The position numbers were made by a program, and so were the translations under genes. 64,000 nt of DNA from Marinobacter szutsaonensis (GTDB taxonomy: Bacteria > Pseudomonadota > Gammaproteobacteria > Pseudomonadales > Oleiphilaceae): NCBI RefSeq assembly GCF_039523335.1, contig NZ_BAAAFC010000001.1, positions 2,480,001-2,544,000 on the forward strand. The letters are read 5' to 3'. Positions within the stretch are counted from its first letter, which is position 1. Every line of letters starts with the position of its first letter. Under the pieces are notes generated by a model, which had not been told where the DNA came from, searched no databases, and saw only the letters and a program-made list of their open reading frames with translations. Shown piece after piece: positions 1 through 10,151 of the stretch.

Positions 1-67
1 TCTCATCCAGGAACGCGCGCACTTCGTCACGGAAGGCCAGTTCCTCGGCCGTGTAGTTCATGTTCAT
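1..67 (-). CDS. Acyl-CoA dehydrogenase, N-terminal fragment (runs off the left edge)
   Basis: Only the first 22 codons are present. They read MNMNYTAEELAFRDEVRAF followed by LDE, the amphipathic first helix typical of medium/long-chain acyl-CoA dehydrogenases. This flavoenzyme family catalyses the first oxidation step of beta-oxidation. The ATG at 67 is preferred over the in-frame ATG at 61 because an AGAGG-type ribosome binding site lies a few bases upstream of 67. The catalytic base and FAD residues are outside the window, so substrate class cannot be judged. The upstream AT-rich region carries GTTTCGCT-like half sites that resemble sites near other catabolic genes here. Confidence 0.75.
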   Translation of the reverse strand, partial: MNMNYTAEELAFRDEVRAFLDE

Positions 68-392
68 GGGATAGCCTCTTTTGCATTACAGCGAAAATAT
101 ATACCGCATAGCAGAATTACTCAATGATCCTGCAATTTCCGGGGCTGTGTCAATGATAAGTGAAATACGAAAACACCTAGCGAACGAACAATTTCATAAA
201 AATAAGTTTCGCTCCTTGTTGATGCAGAGACGTTTGTCTATATTGTCTCACTCGGAAGTCGGTACTGCTAAGCGGAATTAAAAATCATATAAAGATCGCT
301 CTGCGAAACAAGGTTTGAGTTCTGCTGGTATGGCCCGGCACCGGAAAGACCAACAACAACGACATCAACCGATTCCGATACGAGGTCAAGAG
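68..392. other. AT-rich divergent intergenic region
   Basis: This 325-base stretch separates the minus-strand acyl-CoA dehydrogenase from the plus-strand porin and must hold both promoters. It is clearly more AT-rich than its neighbours. It contains GTTTCGCT at 206-213 and TAGCGAAC at 178-185. These are similar to the shared element upstream of glutaryl-CoA dehydrogenase and the FadB-type gene (about 18158-18167 and 21918-21927). A 66-codon open frame at 81-281 has no ribosome binding site or recognisable product and is not called as a gene. Confidence 0.4.
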
Positions 393-1718
393 ATGACAAC
401 AACAACACCCTTCAACACCCGTCCACTTGTCCGCGCCGTCGCCCTTGCCGGTGCTCCCCTGATGCTGCTGGCCGCAGCAACCGCAACCGCCCAGGACAAT
501 AGCGAGTTGCAGGAGCTGCGAGACCGGGTGCAGCAGCTGGAAGAAAAGCTCGCCGGTGCGGTATCAACGGCGCCCGAGTTGCAGGAGGACAACACCTATC
601 TGCTGCGGAATGGTGACGGCATCAAGATCGGGGACACCACAATTTCCTTCGGCGGTTTTATCAAGGCGGACGCCATCTTTGGTTCCGATGGTAATGGCAG
701 TCTCAACGGCTATTCCATTGGCCTGCCCCGGACCTTCGCCAAAGCCGCCGCCAACGGTAGCAGTGACTGGAAGACCGGCTTCAGCGCCCGGGAATCCCGG
801 ATCAGTATCGGGACCAGCACCGAAGACGTCTTCGGACACGACCTGACCACCTACATCGAGATGGACTTCAATCAGGACCTGAACGACGGGTTCAGCGAAA
901 CCGGCAATGAAATCGTCTCCAACAGTTACGCGCCGCGCCTGCGCCAGGCCTATGGTTCATGGAATGGCTGGGACTTCGGGCAGACCTACACTACTTTTAC
1001 CGACCTTGCCGCCATGCCGGAAATCCTCAACCAGGGTAAGCAGGCGGCTTTTATTTACGCGACCCAACCCATGCTGCGTTACAACATGGCTGTGCCGGGC
1101 GGCAAGCTGATGGTGGCGCTGGAAAATCCGGAAGACGGTTACTATGGCAATTCCTATGATGATCAGTCCTATCCGGACCTGACAGCCCGTTACCAGATCC
1201 GTGGCAGATTCGGCTTCTATTCCATTGCCGGCATGGTTCGCAGCTTCGAGGACGACGCCGCGGACAAGACCGAGACCTCCGGCGCGGTGTCACTCAGCGC
1301 ACGCATCCCCACCATCGGTCGTGACGATCTGCGCCTTCAATACAGTTATGGCGCCCTGGGGCGTTATATGGGGCTGCTGACCTACCCGGATGTGGATCTG
1401 GGCGCCCTGGCGGCAGGTGAGGTGGAGCCGCTGAAGACCTATGGCGCCACGGCGGCGTATCGTCATTTCTGGTCTTCGGACTGGCGTTCGTCCGTGACGG
1501 TCTCGCACACCGAGATCGTGGACGACCTGGAATTCTCGCCGGCAGGCACCCTGAGCTACTTCGATAGTTCTACCTCCGTCCACGCCAACCTGCTGTGGTC
1601 AGCCCACAAGAATCTCACCCTGGGCCTGGAGTACGCGTATTGGGACTTTGGCGAGATCGCGACCAAAGGCAGCGAGCAATATGAGCAGGTGATGGCTTCG
1701 GCGAAACTGAGCTTTTGA
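393..1718 (+). CDS. DcaP-like outer-membrane porin
   Basis: A protein of 441 residues. A signal peptide (about residues 1-33, ending in ATATAQ) is followed by a short coiled coil (SELQELRDRVQQLEEKL). A beta-rich barrel then starts at about residue 70 with GDTTISFGGFIKADAIF. This layout is that of the DcaP trimeric porins, in which a periplasmic coiled coil precedes a 16-strand barrel. DcaP proteins admit negatively charged small molecules such as dicarboxylates. An upstream in-frame TTG at 315 would add 26 basic residues before the signal peptide, so the ATG at 393 is chosen. The chain ends in ASAKLSF, with a terminal Phe as outer-membrane proteins have. A strong terminator follows, so it is probably monocistronic. 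Confidence 0.85.
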   Translation: MTTTTPFNTRPLVRAVALAGAPLMLLAAATATAQDNSELQELRDRVQQLEEKLAGAVSTAPELQEDNTYLLRNGDGIKIGDTTISFGGFIKADAIFGSDGNGSLNGYSIGLPRTFAKAAANGSSDWKTGFSARESRISIGTSTEDVFGHDLTTYIEMDFNQDLNDGFSETGNEIVSNSYAPRLRQAYGSWNGWDFGQTYTTFTDLAAMPEILNQGKQAAFIYATQPMLRYNMAVPGGKLMVALENPEDGYYGNSYDDQSYPDLTARYQIRGRFGFYSIAGMVRSFEDDAADKTETSGAVSLSARIPTIGRDDLRLQYSYGALGRYMGLLTYPDVDLGALAAGEVEPLKTYGATAAYRHFWSSDWRSSVTVSHTEIVDDLEFSPAGTLSYFDSSTSVHANLLWSAHKNLTLGLEYAYWDFGEIATKGSEQYEQVMASAKLSF

Positions 1719-1772
1719 TCATGTCTGTTCCTTCCTGAGTCAGCTTAAAGCCCAGGTGCTTTGCACTCTCTT

Positions 1773-1810
1773 GCCCCGGCTCATACTCCCCCGAGCCGGG
1801 GCTTTTTTTG
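1773..1810 (+). terminator. Rho-independent terminator after the porin gene
   Basis: The 9-bp stem GCCCCGGCT (1773-1781) pairs with AGCCGGGGC (1794-1802). It encloses a 12-base loop and is followed at once by seven T residues. Confidence 0.9.
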
Positions 1811-1922
1811 TCCATCCCGAATGACTGACCTGGCACCGGTGCAATCGAATGTTGCATTGAGCCAAAAAGGCCTTATGTTAGGTAAAGGCGGAAACTGAAA
1901 ATACCTACAGCAGATCCAGCGT

Positions 1923-2249
1923 ATGCCCGTATGTTCGCTCAACAGGGAAACCATCCGTATCAGCCTTTTTTCACTGCTGATCACCGGCCTGTTGTTGCTG
2001 TTCGTCAATGGATTCGCGCATCCGGTTATCGATCCCCAAATTGATGATCATGGTTCGCCGACGCTGGTTTCGGTGAATGGGGAGGGAGACTCCACTTCTC
2101 CCGAGCCTTCGGTTTCTGTCTCCTCTGACTTGCTGTTCCGGGCGCCGGGATTGCGGGCCGAATTCTCTTCCTCTCTGGGTTTCATCCAGCCACCAGAACG
2201 GTTGCTGAGCTTTCCGGAATTGCCCCAGGGCCCTCCTTACCTCGCCTGA
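1923..2249 (+). CDS. Small exported protein with LPQxPP tail (first of two)
   Basis: A 108-residue protein of unknown function. It has a basic N-terminus, a hydrophobic segment at about residues 12-32 (signal peptide or anchor) and a low-complexity Ser/Pro/Asp-rich body. It ends in FPELPQGPPYLA. That tail closely matches the end of the small protein at 3113-3424 (FPVLPQAPPLA), which is otherwise unlike it. The ribosome binding site before the ATG is weak. I recognise no domain; the exported nature and shared tail are what can be seen. Confidence 0.5.
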   Translation: MPVCSLNRETIRISLFSLLITGLLLLFVNGFAHPVIDPQIDDHGSPTLVSVNGEGDSTSPEPSVSVSSDLLFRAPGLRAEFSSSLGFIQPPERLLSFPELPQGPPYLA

Positions 2250-2320
2250 CTCTGACCACAACCGGATTGTTTGTGCTGACGCATGCTTTCCAATTTGAAT
2301 TCAGAATCACGAGGTTCACC

Positions 2321-2920
2321 ATGAATAGTGTATTCAGCGCCTTGCCGGTGCAGGATCTGGCACGCACCGGCGCAATAACGACAGCCAAACCACTTTCCCA
2401 TATCGGCAGTGATGATTCCGCAGTGCATCTGCTCACCGATTTTACCGAACAGAAAGTACCCTCCCTGAGTTCCGATATGTCGGTGTCAGAGGCCCGGCTA
2501 TGGATGAAACTTGCCGACACGTCCATGAAACTGGTGGAAAACCAGGTGGGTGATTGTCTCGGCATTATTACGATCGAGGACGTTAACGGGGAAAAGCCGA
2601 TGATGCTGGCCAATCGCCAGGGGGCGGCCCTGAAGGACCTGAGAGTCAGGGATATCATGCGTCCGCTCAGCGAATTGCCGGCAATCCATTACCGCGATTT
2701 GCGCGCGGCAACGGTCGGGGATCTCGTCAGTACCTTCCGCGAGGTGCACGAAGAGTACCTCCTGGTGCTTGATGATGACCGGAATCACCCTTCCCGGAAC
2801 TATCTCAGGGGGCTGGTGCGAGCCAGGGAGTTGGTGCAGCGCCTTAATCTCGCCATCGATCTGGAACACCGCGCGACCAAATTCTACGAAATTGTCAACG
2901 TGGTGCAGGGAGGTTTCTGA
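2321..2920 (+). CDS. CBS-domain protein
   Basis: A protein of 199 residues. An N-terminal CBS-like repeat (LTDFTEQKVPSLSSDMSVSE, then GIITIEDVNG) is followed by a second (LRVRDIMRPLSELPAI, then EYLLVLDDDRN and LRGLVRARELVQRL). CBS pairs bind adenosyl nucleotides and regulate partner proteins. No catalytic domain is attached, so this is a stand-alone sensor-like protein, probably cytoplasmic. The ATG at 2321 follows GAGG at a good distance; an upstream start at 2267 would add 18 atypical residues. It lies between two small exported proteins with a common C-terminal tail, which hints at a shared role, but the partner is unknown. Confidence 0.7.
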   Translation: MNSVFSALPVQDLARTGAITTAKPLSHIGSDDSAVHLLTDFTEQKVPSLSSDMSVSEARLWMKLADTSMKLVENQVGDCLGIITIEDVNGEKPMMLANRQGAALKDLRVRDIMRPLSELPAIHYRDLRAATVGDLVSTFREVHEEYLLVLDDDRNHPSRNYLRGLVRARELVQRLNLAIDLEHRATKFYEIVNVVQGGF

Positions 2921-2930
2921 GTCTCGCTCC

Positions 2931-2958
2931 TGTGCCGGTACCAGCTGGTGCCGGCACA
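2931..2958. repeat. 28-bp near-perfect palindrome
   Basis: TGTGCCGGTACCAG (2931-2944) is mirrored by CTGGTGCCGGCACA (2945-2958), with one G-T type mismatch. It lies ten bases after the CBS gene stop. No T-run follows, so it is either an mRNA 3'-end hairpin or an operator for the next gene. Confidence 0.5.
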
Positions 2959-3112
2959 GTCTGACCCGTTCGGAGGCAATACCACTAAAATATCGGAATT
3001 GTCAGAGGTTATTGATCGAAAAAATCGAGGCATAAGGCCCAAAAAACCTTATTGAATACGAATCCTGAGCAGGTGAAACTACTTACGACTTTCGTCAAAT
3101 TAAAGGACGCCC

Positions 3113-3424
3113 ATGCAGGACGCCCAATGTAACCCGAGATTGCCGGCGGCAGGTTTAGTGATACTTACGGCTCTCTTTCTGTTCTCGGGCTTTGCTTTTT
3201 CTAAAGATGGCGAATCTACCCCCCTGGTCTTCGAATCCGGGAACTGTCTGGTTATTGGTGAAAGCACCGGTGACGGCGGGCATGAACCGGGATTGTCCCG
3301 GAATGAGCAGGGCATACCGACCGCCCCGCTTGTTGGTGCTTGCCACTCTGCGATCCCCGCTAACCCCCGGTTTGCCCACTGCGCCAGTTTTCCGGTACTG
3401 CCCCAGGCACCGCCTCTGGCCTGA
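3113..3424 (+). CDS. Small exported protein with LPQxPP tail (second of two)
   Basis: A 103-residue protein of unknown function. It has a hydrophobic export segment at about residues 11-30 (AAGLVILTALFLFSGFAFS). The mature part has three Cys and ends in FPVLPQAPPLA. That tail nearly repeats the end of the protein at 1923-2249, while the rest is not obviously similar. The start has a good AAGGA ribosome binding site. It is followed by pycA after about 80 bases. Function cannot be inferred. Confidence 0.5.
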   Translation: MQDAQCNPRLPAAGLVILTALFLFSGFAFSKDGESTPLVFESGNCLVIGESTGDGGHEPGLSRNEQGIPTAPLVGACHSAIPANPRFAHCASFPVLPQAPPLA

Positions 3425-3505
3425 CGGCCTGTCATCGGGTGGCGTCATTGCCGCTCACATCGACCTCTCGAAAATGAACGACTTCCACCACCTGGAGGAT
3501 ATTCC

Positions 3506-4927
<1,422 letters not shown>

Positions 4928-4948
4928 AAGAACATCGGAGAGATCCAA

Positions 4949-6748
4949 ATGACCAAGCGCAAGATTCATATTACCGACGTTATCCTCAGAGATGCCCACC
5001 AGTCCCTGATTGCCACGCGCATGCGCACCGAAGACATGCTCCCGGCCTGTGAGTGGCTGGATCAGGCCGGTTACTGGTCCCTGGAATGCTGGGGCGGTGC
5101 CACCTTCGACGCCTGCGTACGTTTCCTGAAGGAAGACCCGTGGGAGCGCCTGCGCACCCTGCGCAAGGCTTTGCCCAACACCCGTCTGCAGATGCTGCTG
5201 CGTGGTCAGAACCTGTTGGGCTATCGCCATTACGGCGATGACGTGGTGGAGGCCTTTGTCGCCAAGGCGGCGGAAAACGGCATGGACGTATTCCGCATTT
5301 TCGATGCCCTGAACGATGTGCGTAACCTGGAGACCAGTATCAAGGCTGTGAAGAAAGCCGGTAAACACGCCCAGGGCACCATCTGCTATACCGTGAGCCC
5401 CGTGCACGGCACAGACGCTTACCTTGAGCAGGCCAAAGCCATGGCGGAGATGGGTGCAGACAGCATTGCCATCAAGGACATGGCCGGTCTCCTGACGCCG
5501 GCGGTAACCGCCGAACTGGTGGGCAAGCTGAAGCAGACCCTGAACCTGCCGGTGTTCCTGCATTCTCACGCCACCTCGGGCATGGCACCCATGTGCCAGT
5601 GGGCGGCCATGGAAGCGGGGGTTGATCATATCGATACCGCCCTGTCGGCCTTTGCCGGCGGTACCAGCCATCCACCCACAGAGTCACTGGTGGCGGCACT
5701 GCACGATGCCGGGTTTGAAACCGGGCTGAACCTTGAGCTGTTGGACAAGGCCACCCGCCACTTCCGGGAAGTGCGCAAGAAATATCACCAGTTTGAGAGC
5801 GACTACAACGGTGTTGATACCTCCGTGCTGCTGTCCCAGGTGCCCGGGGGCATGATGTCCAACCTCGCGAACCAGCTGAAGGAGCAGGGTGCGCTGGATC
5901 GAATCCAGGACGTGTTCGAGGAAATTCCACGGGTGCGCAAGGACCTGGGTTATCCGCCGCTGGTAACCCCGACTTCTCAGATTGTCGGTACCCAGGCGTT
6001 GATCAATGTGCTGGCGGGCAAGCGCTACGAGTCCATCACCAACGAGGTGAAGAAATACCTCCAGGGCTGGTATGGCAAGGCCCCAGCGTCCGTGGATCAG
6101 GAGCTCCAGCGTCGCGCGGTCGGTAAGGAAGAGCTGGTGGAAGAGCGCCCGGCCAACCTGATTCCGCGGGAGCTGGATGAACTGCGCAAGCAGGTGGGTG
6201 AACTGGCAACCAGCGAGGAAGATGTCCTGACTTACGCCATGTTCCCGGACCAGGCCAAGGCGTATCTCGAACAGCGGCGCGATGGCACCCTGCAGCCAGA
6301 GCCGCTCGAACCGTTACCCGCCAAAAGCAGTGGTGGCCCGGTGGATACCCGCTTCAAGATCACGGTCCATGGCGAAAGCTATGATATTCACGTGACCGGG
6401 GCCAACCCGGTCAGCGACAGCGAGCGCCGGTTCTATATGACGGTGGACGGTGTTCCCGAGGAGATTCACCTGGAGTCCCATGGTGATGGGAATGAGGGCA
6501 GTGCCAGGAGCGGCGGCCGTGCCAGTGCCTCCAAGGAGGGCGACGTCACCACCAGTATGCCCGGTAACATTGTCGATGTGCTGGTCAATGAGGGTGACGA
6601 GGTGCAGGCCGGCGATCCGGTGCTGATCATCGAGGCCATGAAGATGGAAACCGAGGTAAAGGCGACCATTTCCGGATCCGTCAAGGGGGTGTTTATCGCC
6701 AAGGGCGATCGGGTCGTGCCCGGTGAGGTGTTGGTGGAAATTGAGTAA
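4949..6748 (+). CDS. pycB: Pyruvate carboxylase, carboxyltransferase/biotin carrier subunit
   Basis: A 599-residue protein. The HMGL-like carboxyltransferase barrel (about 1-290) starts ITDVILRDAHQSLIATRMRTED. A conserved carboxylase domain follows (about 300-460), then a Pro/Ser linker and a C-terminal biotinyl domain with EAMKMET, where Lys565 is the biotinylated residue. It transfers the carboxyl group from biotin to pyruvate. The same architecture is found in oxaloacetate decarboxylase alpha. Pairing with a biotin carboxylase gene, and the absence of the membrane beta and gamma subunits nearby, favour pyruvate carboxylase. It is the last gene of the pair and converges with the minus-strand gene at 6770. 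Confidence 0.92.
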   Translation: MTKRKIHITDVILRDAHQSLIATRMRTEDMLPACEWLDQAGYWSLECWGGATFDACVRFLKEDPWERLRTLRKALPNTRLQMLLRGQNLLGYRHYGDDVVEAFVAKAAENGMDVFRIFDALNDVRNLETSIKAVKKAGKHAQGTICYTVSPVHGTDAYLEQAKAMAEMGADSIAIKDMAGLLTPAVTAELVGKLKQTLNLPVFLHSHATSGMAPMCQWAAMEAGVDHIDTALSAFAGGTSHPPTESLVAALHDAGFETGLNLELLDKATRHFREVRKKYHQFESDYNGVDTSVLLSQVPGGMMSNLANQLKEQGALDRIQDVFEEIPRVRKDLGYPPLVTPTSQIVGTQALINVLAGKRYESITNEVKKYLQGWYGKAPASVDQELQRRAVGKEELVEERPANLIPRELDELRKQVGELATSEEDVLTYAMFPDQAKAYLEQRRDGTLQPEPLEPLPAKSSGGPVDTRFKITVHGESYDIHVTGANPVSDSERRFYMTVDGVPEEIHLESHGDGNEGSARSGGRASASKEGDVTTSMPGNIVDVLVNEGDEVQAGDPVLIIEAMKMETEVKATISGSVKGVFIAKGDRVVPGEVLVEIE

Positions 6749-6769
6749 GTTCGCTGACCGCTGATGGCC

Positions 6770-8086
6770 TCAGAGCAGCACGGTGATCCCCAGGGTTGCC
6801 GTGCTGCGCTCGTAATCGTAGCGGGGAATGTTGCTGTTATTGTGCAAGCCGCGCCAGCCGGCGACCACCGAGAAGGTGTCGTTGATGCGGTAGTCTGCAT
6901 TCACGCTGAGCGACAGGCGCTTGTCCACCCGGTTTATGATCCACGTGCCCTCGGGAATTCGCAGGCGATGGGCGGTGCGATAAAAGTTGTATCGGTAGCC
7001 GATTACCCCGCCGATTTCGAGATCGAGGACCGGGTAGTAGCTGGTGCTGATTTCCAGGGTTTGCCCAAGTGGCGAAACGCTGAAGTACTCCCGTTCCGTG
7101 GCCAGGTTGCGTCGGTCATCGTAATCCAGGTAATACCGCAGACCGCCGCCCCAATCCCCGAGCCGCGCCCGATAACGGGCATCCAATCGATAGTGCCGGC
7201 CGTCGTAAGCGTCGTAACGGGCAGCCGCAGAAACATGCTCTGCCCGGGCTGACAGTGAGCATCGGGCACGCTCTGCTGCGATGGCGCAGGCAGAGGTACT
7301 CACCCCGGTGGAGATTCTCGCTCTTTCCTCGCGGGGCTTGTCGCCGTACCAGAGTTTGTCGCCACCAACCCCGGCCTCCAGCCGATAGTCATCCAGCCGG
7401 TACTCCCAATGGGTATCCAGCCTTAACAGCTGCGTGTTGAACTCATCTTCGGAGTCGTACTCCCGGGCATAGGCCTGACCCCGTAACCTGAAACCGTGTT
7501 TGCCCTGCCGGTAGAGGTAGCCGGAGACAGCCGCTACCGACTCCAGAAAACTGTCTTCGATCGTGCTGGCAGCCTCATCGGGAAACAGGCCGATGTTGTC
7601 TTCATAACCGGCCGCCAGAGTGGCCAGGGCCCGCCAGGGAGGCAAGGGTGCGTCCTCGCCCAGTCGTTCCAGTTGCGCCGCGGCCAGGCGGGTGAGGTTG
7701 TCTGAATCGTTGCTATCGAGCACTTCCCGGAAGGCGGTTCTGGCGGCGGCTTCGTCTTCGCTCGCGAGAGCAATGAGGCCCAGATTGTAGAATGCCAGGC
7801 TGCGCTGGGGGGTCTCGGTCAGCTGTCGGAACATTCGCTCGGCGTTCTGCAGGTCACCGGTCTTGTAGTAGATGACGCCGAGGTTGTAGGTAAGAGCGCG
7901 GGATTGCATGCCCAGATCGGCGGCCGACTCCAGAAGGCCCCGTGCCTGCTCCAGGTTGCCGGCTTTGAATGCGGCAATGCCCGCGCGCAACTGGCTGGTT
8001 GCCTCCGCACTGGCATCGGCCTTCAGAACCGGAGACAGCAGGGCCAGCCAAACGACAAGCAGGATGTTTACGATACCATGCAGCAA
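6770..8086 (-). CDS. TPR plus outer-membrane beta-barrel protein
   Basis: A 438-residue protein. A signal peptide (about 1-25) precedes two to three TPR repeats (about 28-135: AAFKAGNLEQARGLLESAADLG, then LTYNLGVIYYKTGDLQNAERMF). The rest (about 150-438) is rich in alternating aromatic strands and ends in ATLGITVLL. This is the look of an outer-membrane barrel with a periplasmic TPR module, as in surface-assembly or export proteins. The start is TTG with an AAGGG ribosome binding site eight bases away. It is last in an apparent four-gene unit with an ECF sigma factor, anti-sigma factor and acidic exported protein, so it may export or sense that protein. No specific family name is claimed. Confidence 0.65.
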   Translation of the reverse strand: MLHGIVNILLVVWLALLSPVLKADASAEATSQLRAGIAAFKAGNLEQARGLLESAADLGMQSRALTYNLGVIYYKTGDLQNAERMFRQLTETPQRSLAFYNLGLIALASEDEAAARTAFREVLDSNDSDNLTRLAAAQLERLGEDAPLPPWRALATLAAGYEDNIGLFPDEAASTIEDSFLESVAAVSGYLYRQGKHGFRLRGQAYAREYDSEDEFNTQLLRLDTHWEYRLDDYRLEAGVGGDKLWYGDKPREERARISTGVSTSACAIAAERARCSLSARAEHVSAAARYDAYDGRHYRLDARYRARLGDWGGGLRYYLDYDDRRNLATEREYFSVSPLGQTLEISTSYYPVLDLEIGGVIGYRYNFYRTAHRLRIPEGTWIINRVDKRLSLSVNADYRINDTFSVVAGWRGLHNNSNIPRYDYERSTATLGITVLL

Positions 8087-8165
8087 ACGGAATACCCTTG
8101 AGGCTGGAACAGAAACCGGCGCATCATGGGTAAGCTTAACTCACGGAGGGACTGAAAATCAGGTT

Positions 8166-8612
8166 TTAGTTGCCAGAGGAGTTATTCAGCAGATCTCCGG
8201 TTCCGTCCACCAGATCTCCTGTTCCGTCGAGGAGGTTGTCACCCGTGTCCGGCAGGTCGCCGATCGGCAGCGGAAGATCCGGATCCGTAACATCCGAATC
8301 CGGCAGGTCGAGGATAGGCAGGGTCGTGTCTTCTTCTCCCGGAAGCTCCAGTTCCAGGGCATCCCGGGTTTCCCTGGACTCCGATGCCAGGCTTTCCTCC
8401 AATTCTCGCGCGTCACTCCGGATCTCGCTCACATCGAGTTCGTTGACCGACGCGGGCAGCTCCATCTCCTGAACGAACGACGAATCGAGAGCCTCCTCAT
8501 CCTCGACCATTCTCATGGTGACTTCAAAGTCTGTCTCGGCTGCTGCCATGACCGGGGCCAGGGCAAGCCCGAGGGCGGCTAGCAGTCGTAAAAAGAATAA
8601 TGCTGACCTCAT
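8166..8612 (-). CDS. Acidic exported protein with repetitive C-terminus
   Basis: A 148-residue protein. After a clear signal peptide (residues 1-25, ending VMAAAE) the mature chain is strongly acidic. Its C-terminal third is repetitive: DLPDSD, DLPDTGD, then LLDGTGDLVDGTGDLL. Such Asp/Gly-rich tails suggest a calcium-binding or disordered surface segment. The ATG overlaps the anti-sigma stop by four bases, so the two are translationally coupled. I recognise no family. Confidence 0.65.
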   Translation of the reverse strand: MRSALFFLRLLAALGLALAPVMAAAETDFEVTMRMVEDEEALDSSFVQEMELPASVNELDVSEIRSDARELEESLASESRETRDALELELPGEEDTTLPILDLPDSDVTDPDLPLPIGDLPDTGDNLLDGTGDLVDGTGDLLNNSSGN

Positions 8613-9274
8613 GACGATGGCTCCAGTGTCGTGCCAATGTCGGTACGGAAGGTTTTGCGTTTGCGGCCATCATCCAGATGGGCCACCAGGGTGCCTTCGC
8701 CCGGGAACAGAATGTTCATGGGCAGGGCGAGCAGGTTATCCCCGGGCTTGAGATTCACCTTCCAGCTTACGCGATGGCGACCGGGAAAGGGCGCCAGCTC
8801 CATGTTCGGAGGCAGTTCCAGGGTCAGAGTGACATTGTCCACTGCCTCCTTGGAGGTGAATGCGAGCCGAACGGTTTTCTGATCTCCCGCGACCGCCACT
8901 CCCTGCACGGTGGCCGTGCTCGTCTGTGCAACCGGATCCGTCGGCTGTTGCGTCGCAGAAAATTCGCTGCCGATGAAGATTCCGGCGACCAGTGCCGCCG
9001 CTACGGCACCTCCCCAGGCGGGTATTGCCCAGGAGCGTTTCGCTGATGGCTGTTCGCCTCGCTTCGCTGCCGCCAGAATGCGCGCCTCGAATCCCTGGTC
9101 CGGTTCGGGCGCCCGTTCCCGGGCCACCTCCTCCATCATCAGCGTGGCCGAAGACAGGGCCCGTGCACAGGCTCCGCAGCGCTCGGCATGCCGGCGCATC
9201 TCCAGCTCCACCGGCTCGGAGAGCTCTCCGGCTGCCATCGCGTCCACGTCTTGCAGAAAATGTTTGCAGTTCAT
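8609..9274 (-). CDS. Zinc-finger anti-sigma factor
   Basis: A 221-residue protein. An N-terminal zinc-binding anti-sigma domain has the pattern CKHFLQDVDAMAAGEL, then HAERCGACARAL (His-x3-Cys-x2-Cys). A single membrane segment (WGGAVAAALVAGIFIGSEF) and a periplasmic beta-rich domain follow. It should hold the ECF sigma factor encoded just upstream until an envelope signal is received. The ATG at 9274 follows TGAGGTAG ten bases after the sigma stop. An upstream start at 9313 would overlap sigma and add 13 non-conserved residues. Confidence 0.8.
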   Translation of the reverse strand: MNCKHFLQDVDAMAAGELSEPVELEMRRHAERCGACARALSSATLMMEEVARERAPEPDQGFEARILAAAKRGEQPSAKRSWAIPAWGGAVAAALVAGIFIGSEFSATQQPTDPVAQTSTATVQGVAVAGDQKTVRLAFTSKEAVDNVTLTLELPPNMELAPFPGRHRVSWKVNLKPGDNLLALPMNILFPGEGTLVAHLDDGRKRKTFRTDIGTTLEPSS

Positions 9275-9284
9275 CGCATCTACC

Positions 9285-9872
9285 TCATTTGAGTCCACGG
9301 AGTTGCTGCTCAAAAGGTTCCAGCTCGTCCTGCAATTTTGTGCGGAGCAGGGCTCGGGTCCGATGAAGCCGGGATTTGATGGTGCCGATGGGCACGTCGA
9401 GTACCTCTGCGATGTCTTCCTGACGCCAGCCGTCGGCGTCGTGTAATAACAAGAGGGTTCGCTGATCGGGATGAAGCTCTCCCAACAGCCGTTTCAGGGT
9501 TTGGCTGCGGATATCCCCTTCCACATTCGCCAGCGGGTCTGGCTCGCTACCAACCCGGGTCTCCAGAAACGGTGTCTGCTCGTCATGGAGATCCAGGGCG
9601 CTGGTGTTGATCTCCCGTCCCGCTGGTCGTTTACGGATTGTATCGACGAAATGCCGGTAAAGCACCCGGTGTAGCCAGGGTCGAAGGTGATCGACGGATT
9701 CCAGCTCGTCCAACCGCGGATAGAGTTTGACCACCACGTCCTGGACCAGGTCCTCGGCATCGTGCTCACGGCCGGTTAACCGGTAGGCAAAGGTGAACAT
9801 CGTCTTCAGGTGGGGCTGAACCAGACGATCGAAACGTTTCGATTTTGATTGGCGAAATGGAAGTAAGGCCAA
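9285..9872 (-). CDS. ECF RNA polymerase sigma factor
   Basis: About 195 residues. Region 2 (FAYRLTGREHDAEDLVQDVVVKLY, HLRPWLHRVLYRHFVD) and region 4 (LHPDQRTLLLLHDADGWRQEDIAEVLDVPIGTIKSRLHRTRALLR) are both intact. It would direct RNA polymerase to its own regulon. A TTG start at 9872 (protein begins LALLPFRQSKSKRF) is preferred because CAGGGG lies upstream. A GTG at 9899 is possible but has no ribosome binding site. The downstream anti-sigma gene makes this a standard sigma/anti-sigma pair, with two further envelope genes behind it. Confidence 0.85.
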   Translation of the reverse strand: MALLPFRQSKSKRFDRLVQPHLKTMFTFAYRLTGREHDAEDLVQDVVVKLYPRLDELESVDHLRPWLHRVLYRHFVDTIRKRPAGREINTSALDLHDEQTPFLETRVGSEPDPLANVEGDIRSQTLKRLLGELHPDQRTLLLLHDADGWRQEDIAEVLDVPIGTIKSRLHRTRALLRTKLQDELEPFEQQLRGLK

Positions 9873-10151
9873 GCGGGTACCCCTGAAAACACCCTGCACA
9901 AGGTTCGTGCTGCGTGGATTTTATGGTTTTTGTCGCAGTCTTAAATGGTACCAGCGCACTTCCGGCTGGGGTATGTCCGTTTGTAAAAAATTGAATATAA
10001 ATTTTCGTCTTTAATATCAGCTGCTTGTAATAATTTTCGGCTGAAATGACAAAAAAGTGCATCTGGTTTTGGAACCTTTGCAATTAGACCTCCGTCGAGG
10101 GCAACTAAAGGCGAGGGACCGTCGAACTACAAAAAACCAGAGGTAACGAAC

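Noticed and set aside
81..281. Small protein of 66 residues
   Set aside because: No ribosome binding site, AT-rich promoter region, no recognisable sequence.
4949..6748. Oxaloacetate decarboxylase alpha subunit
   Set aside because: The adjacent biotin carboxylase gene and lack of membrane subunits favour pyruvate carboxylase.
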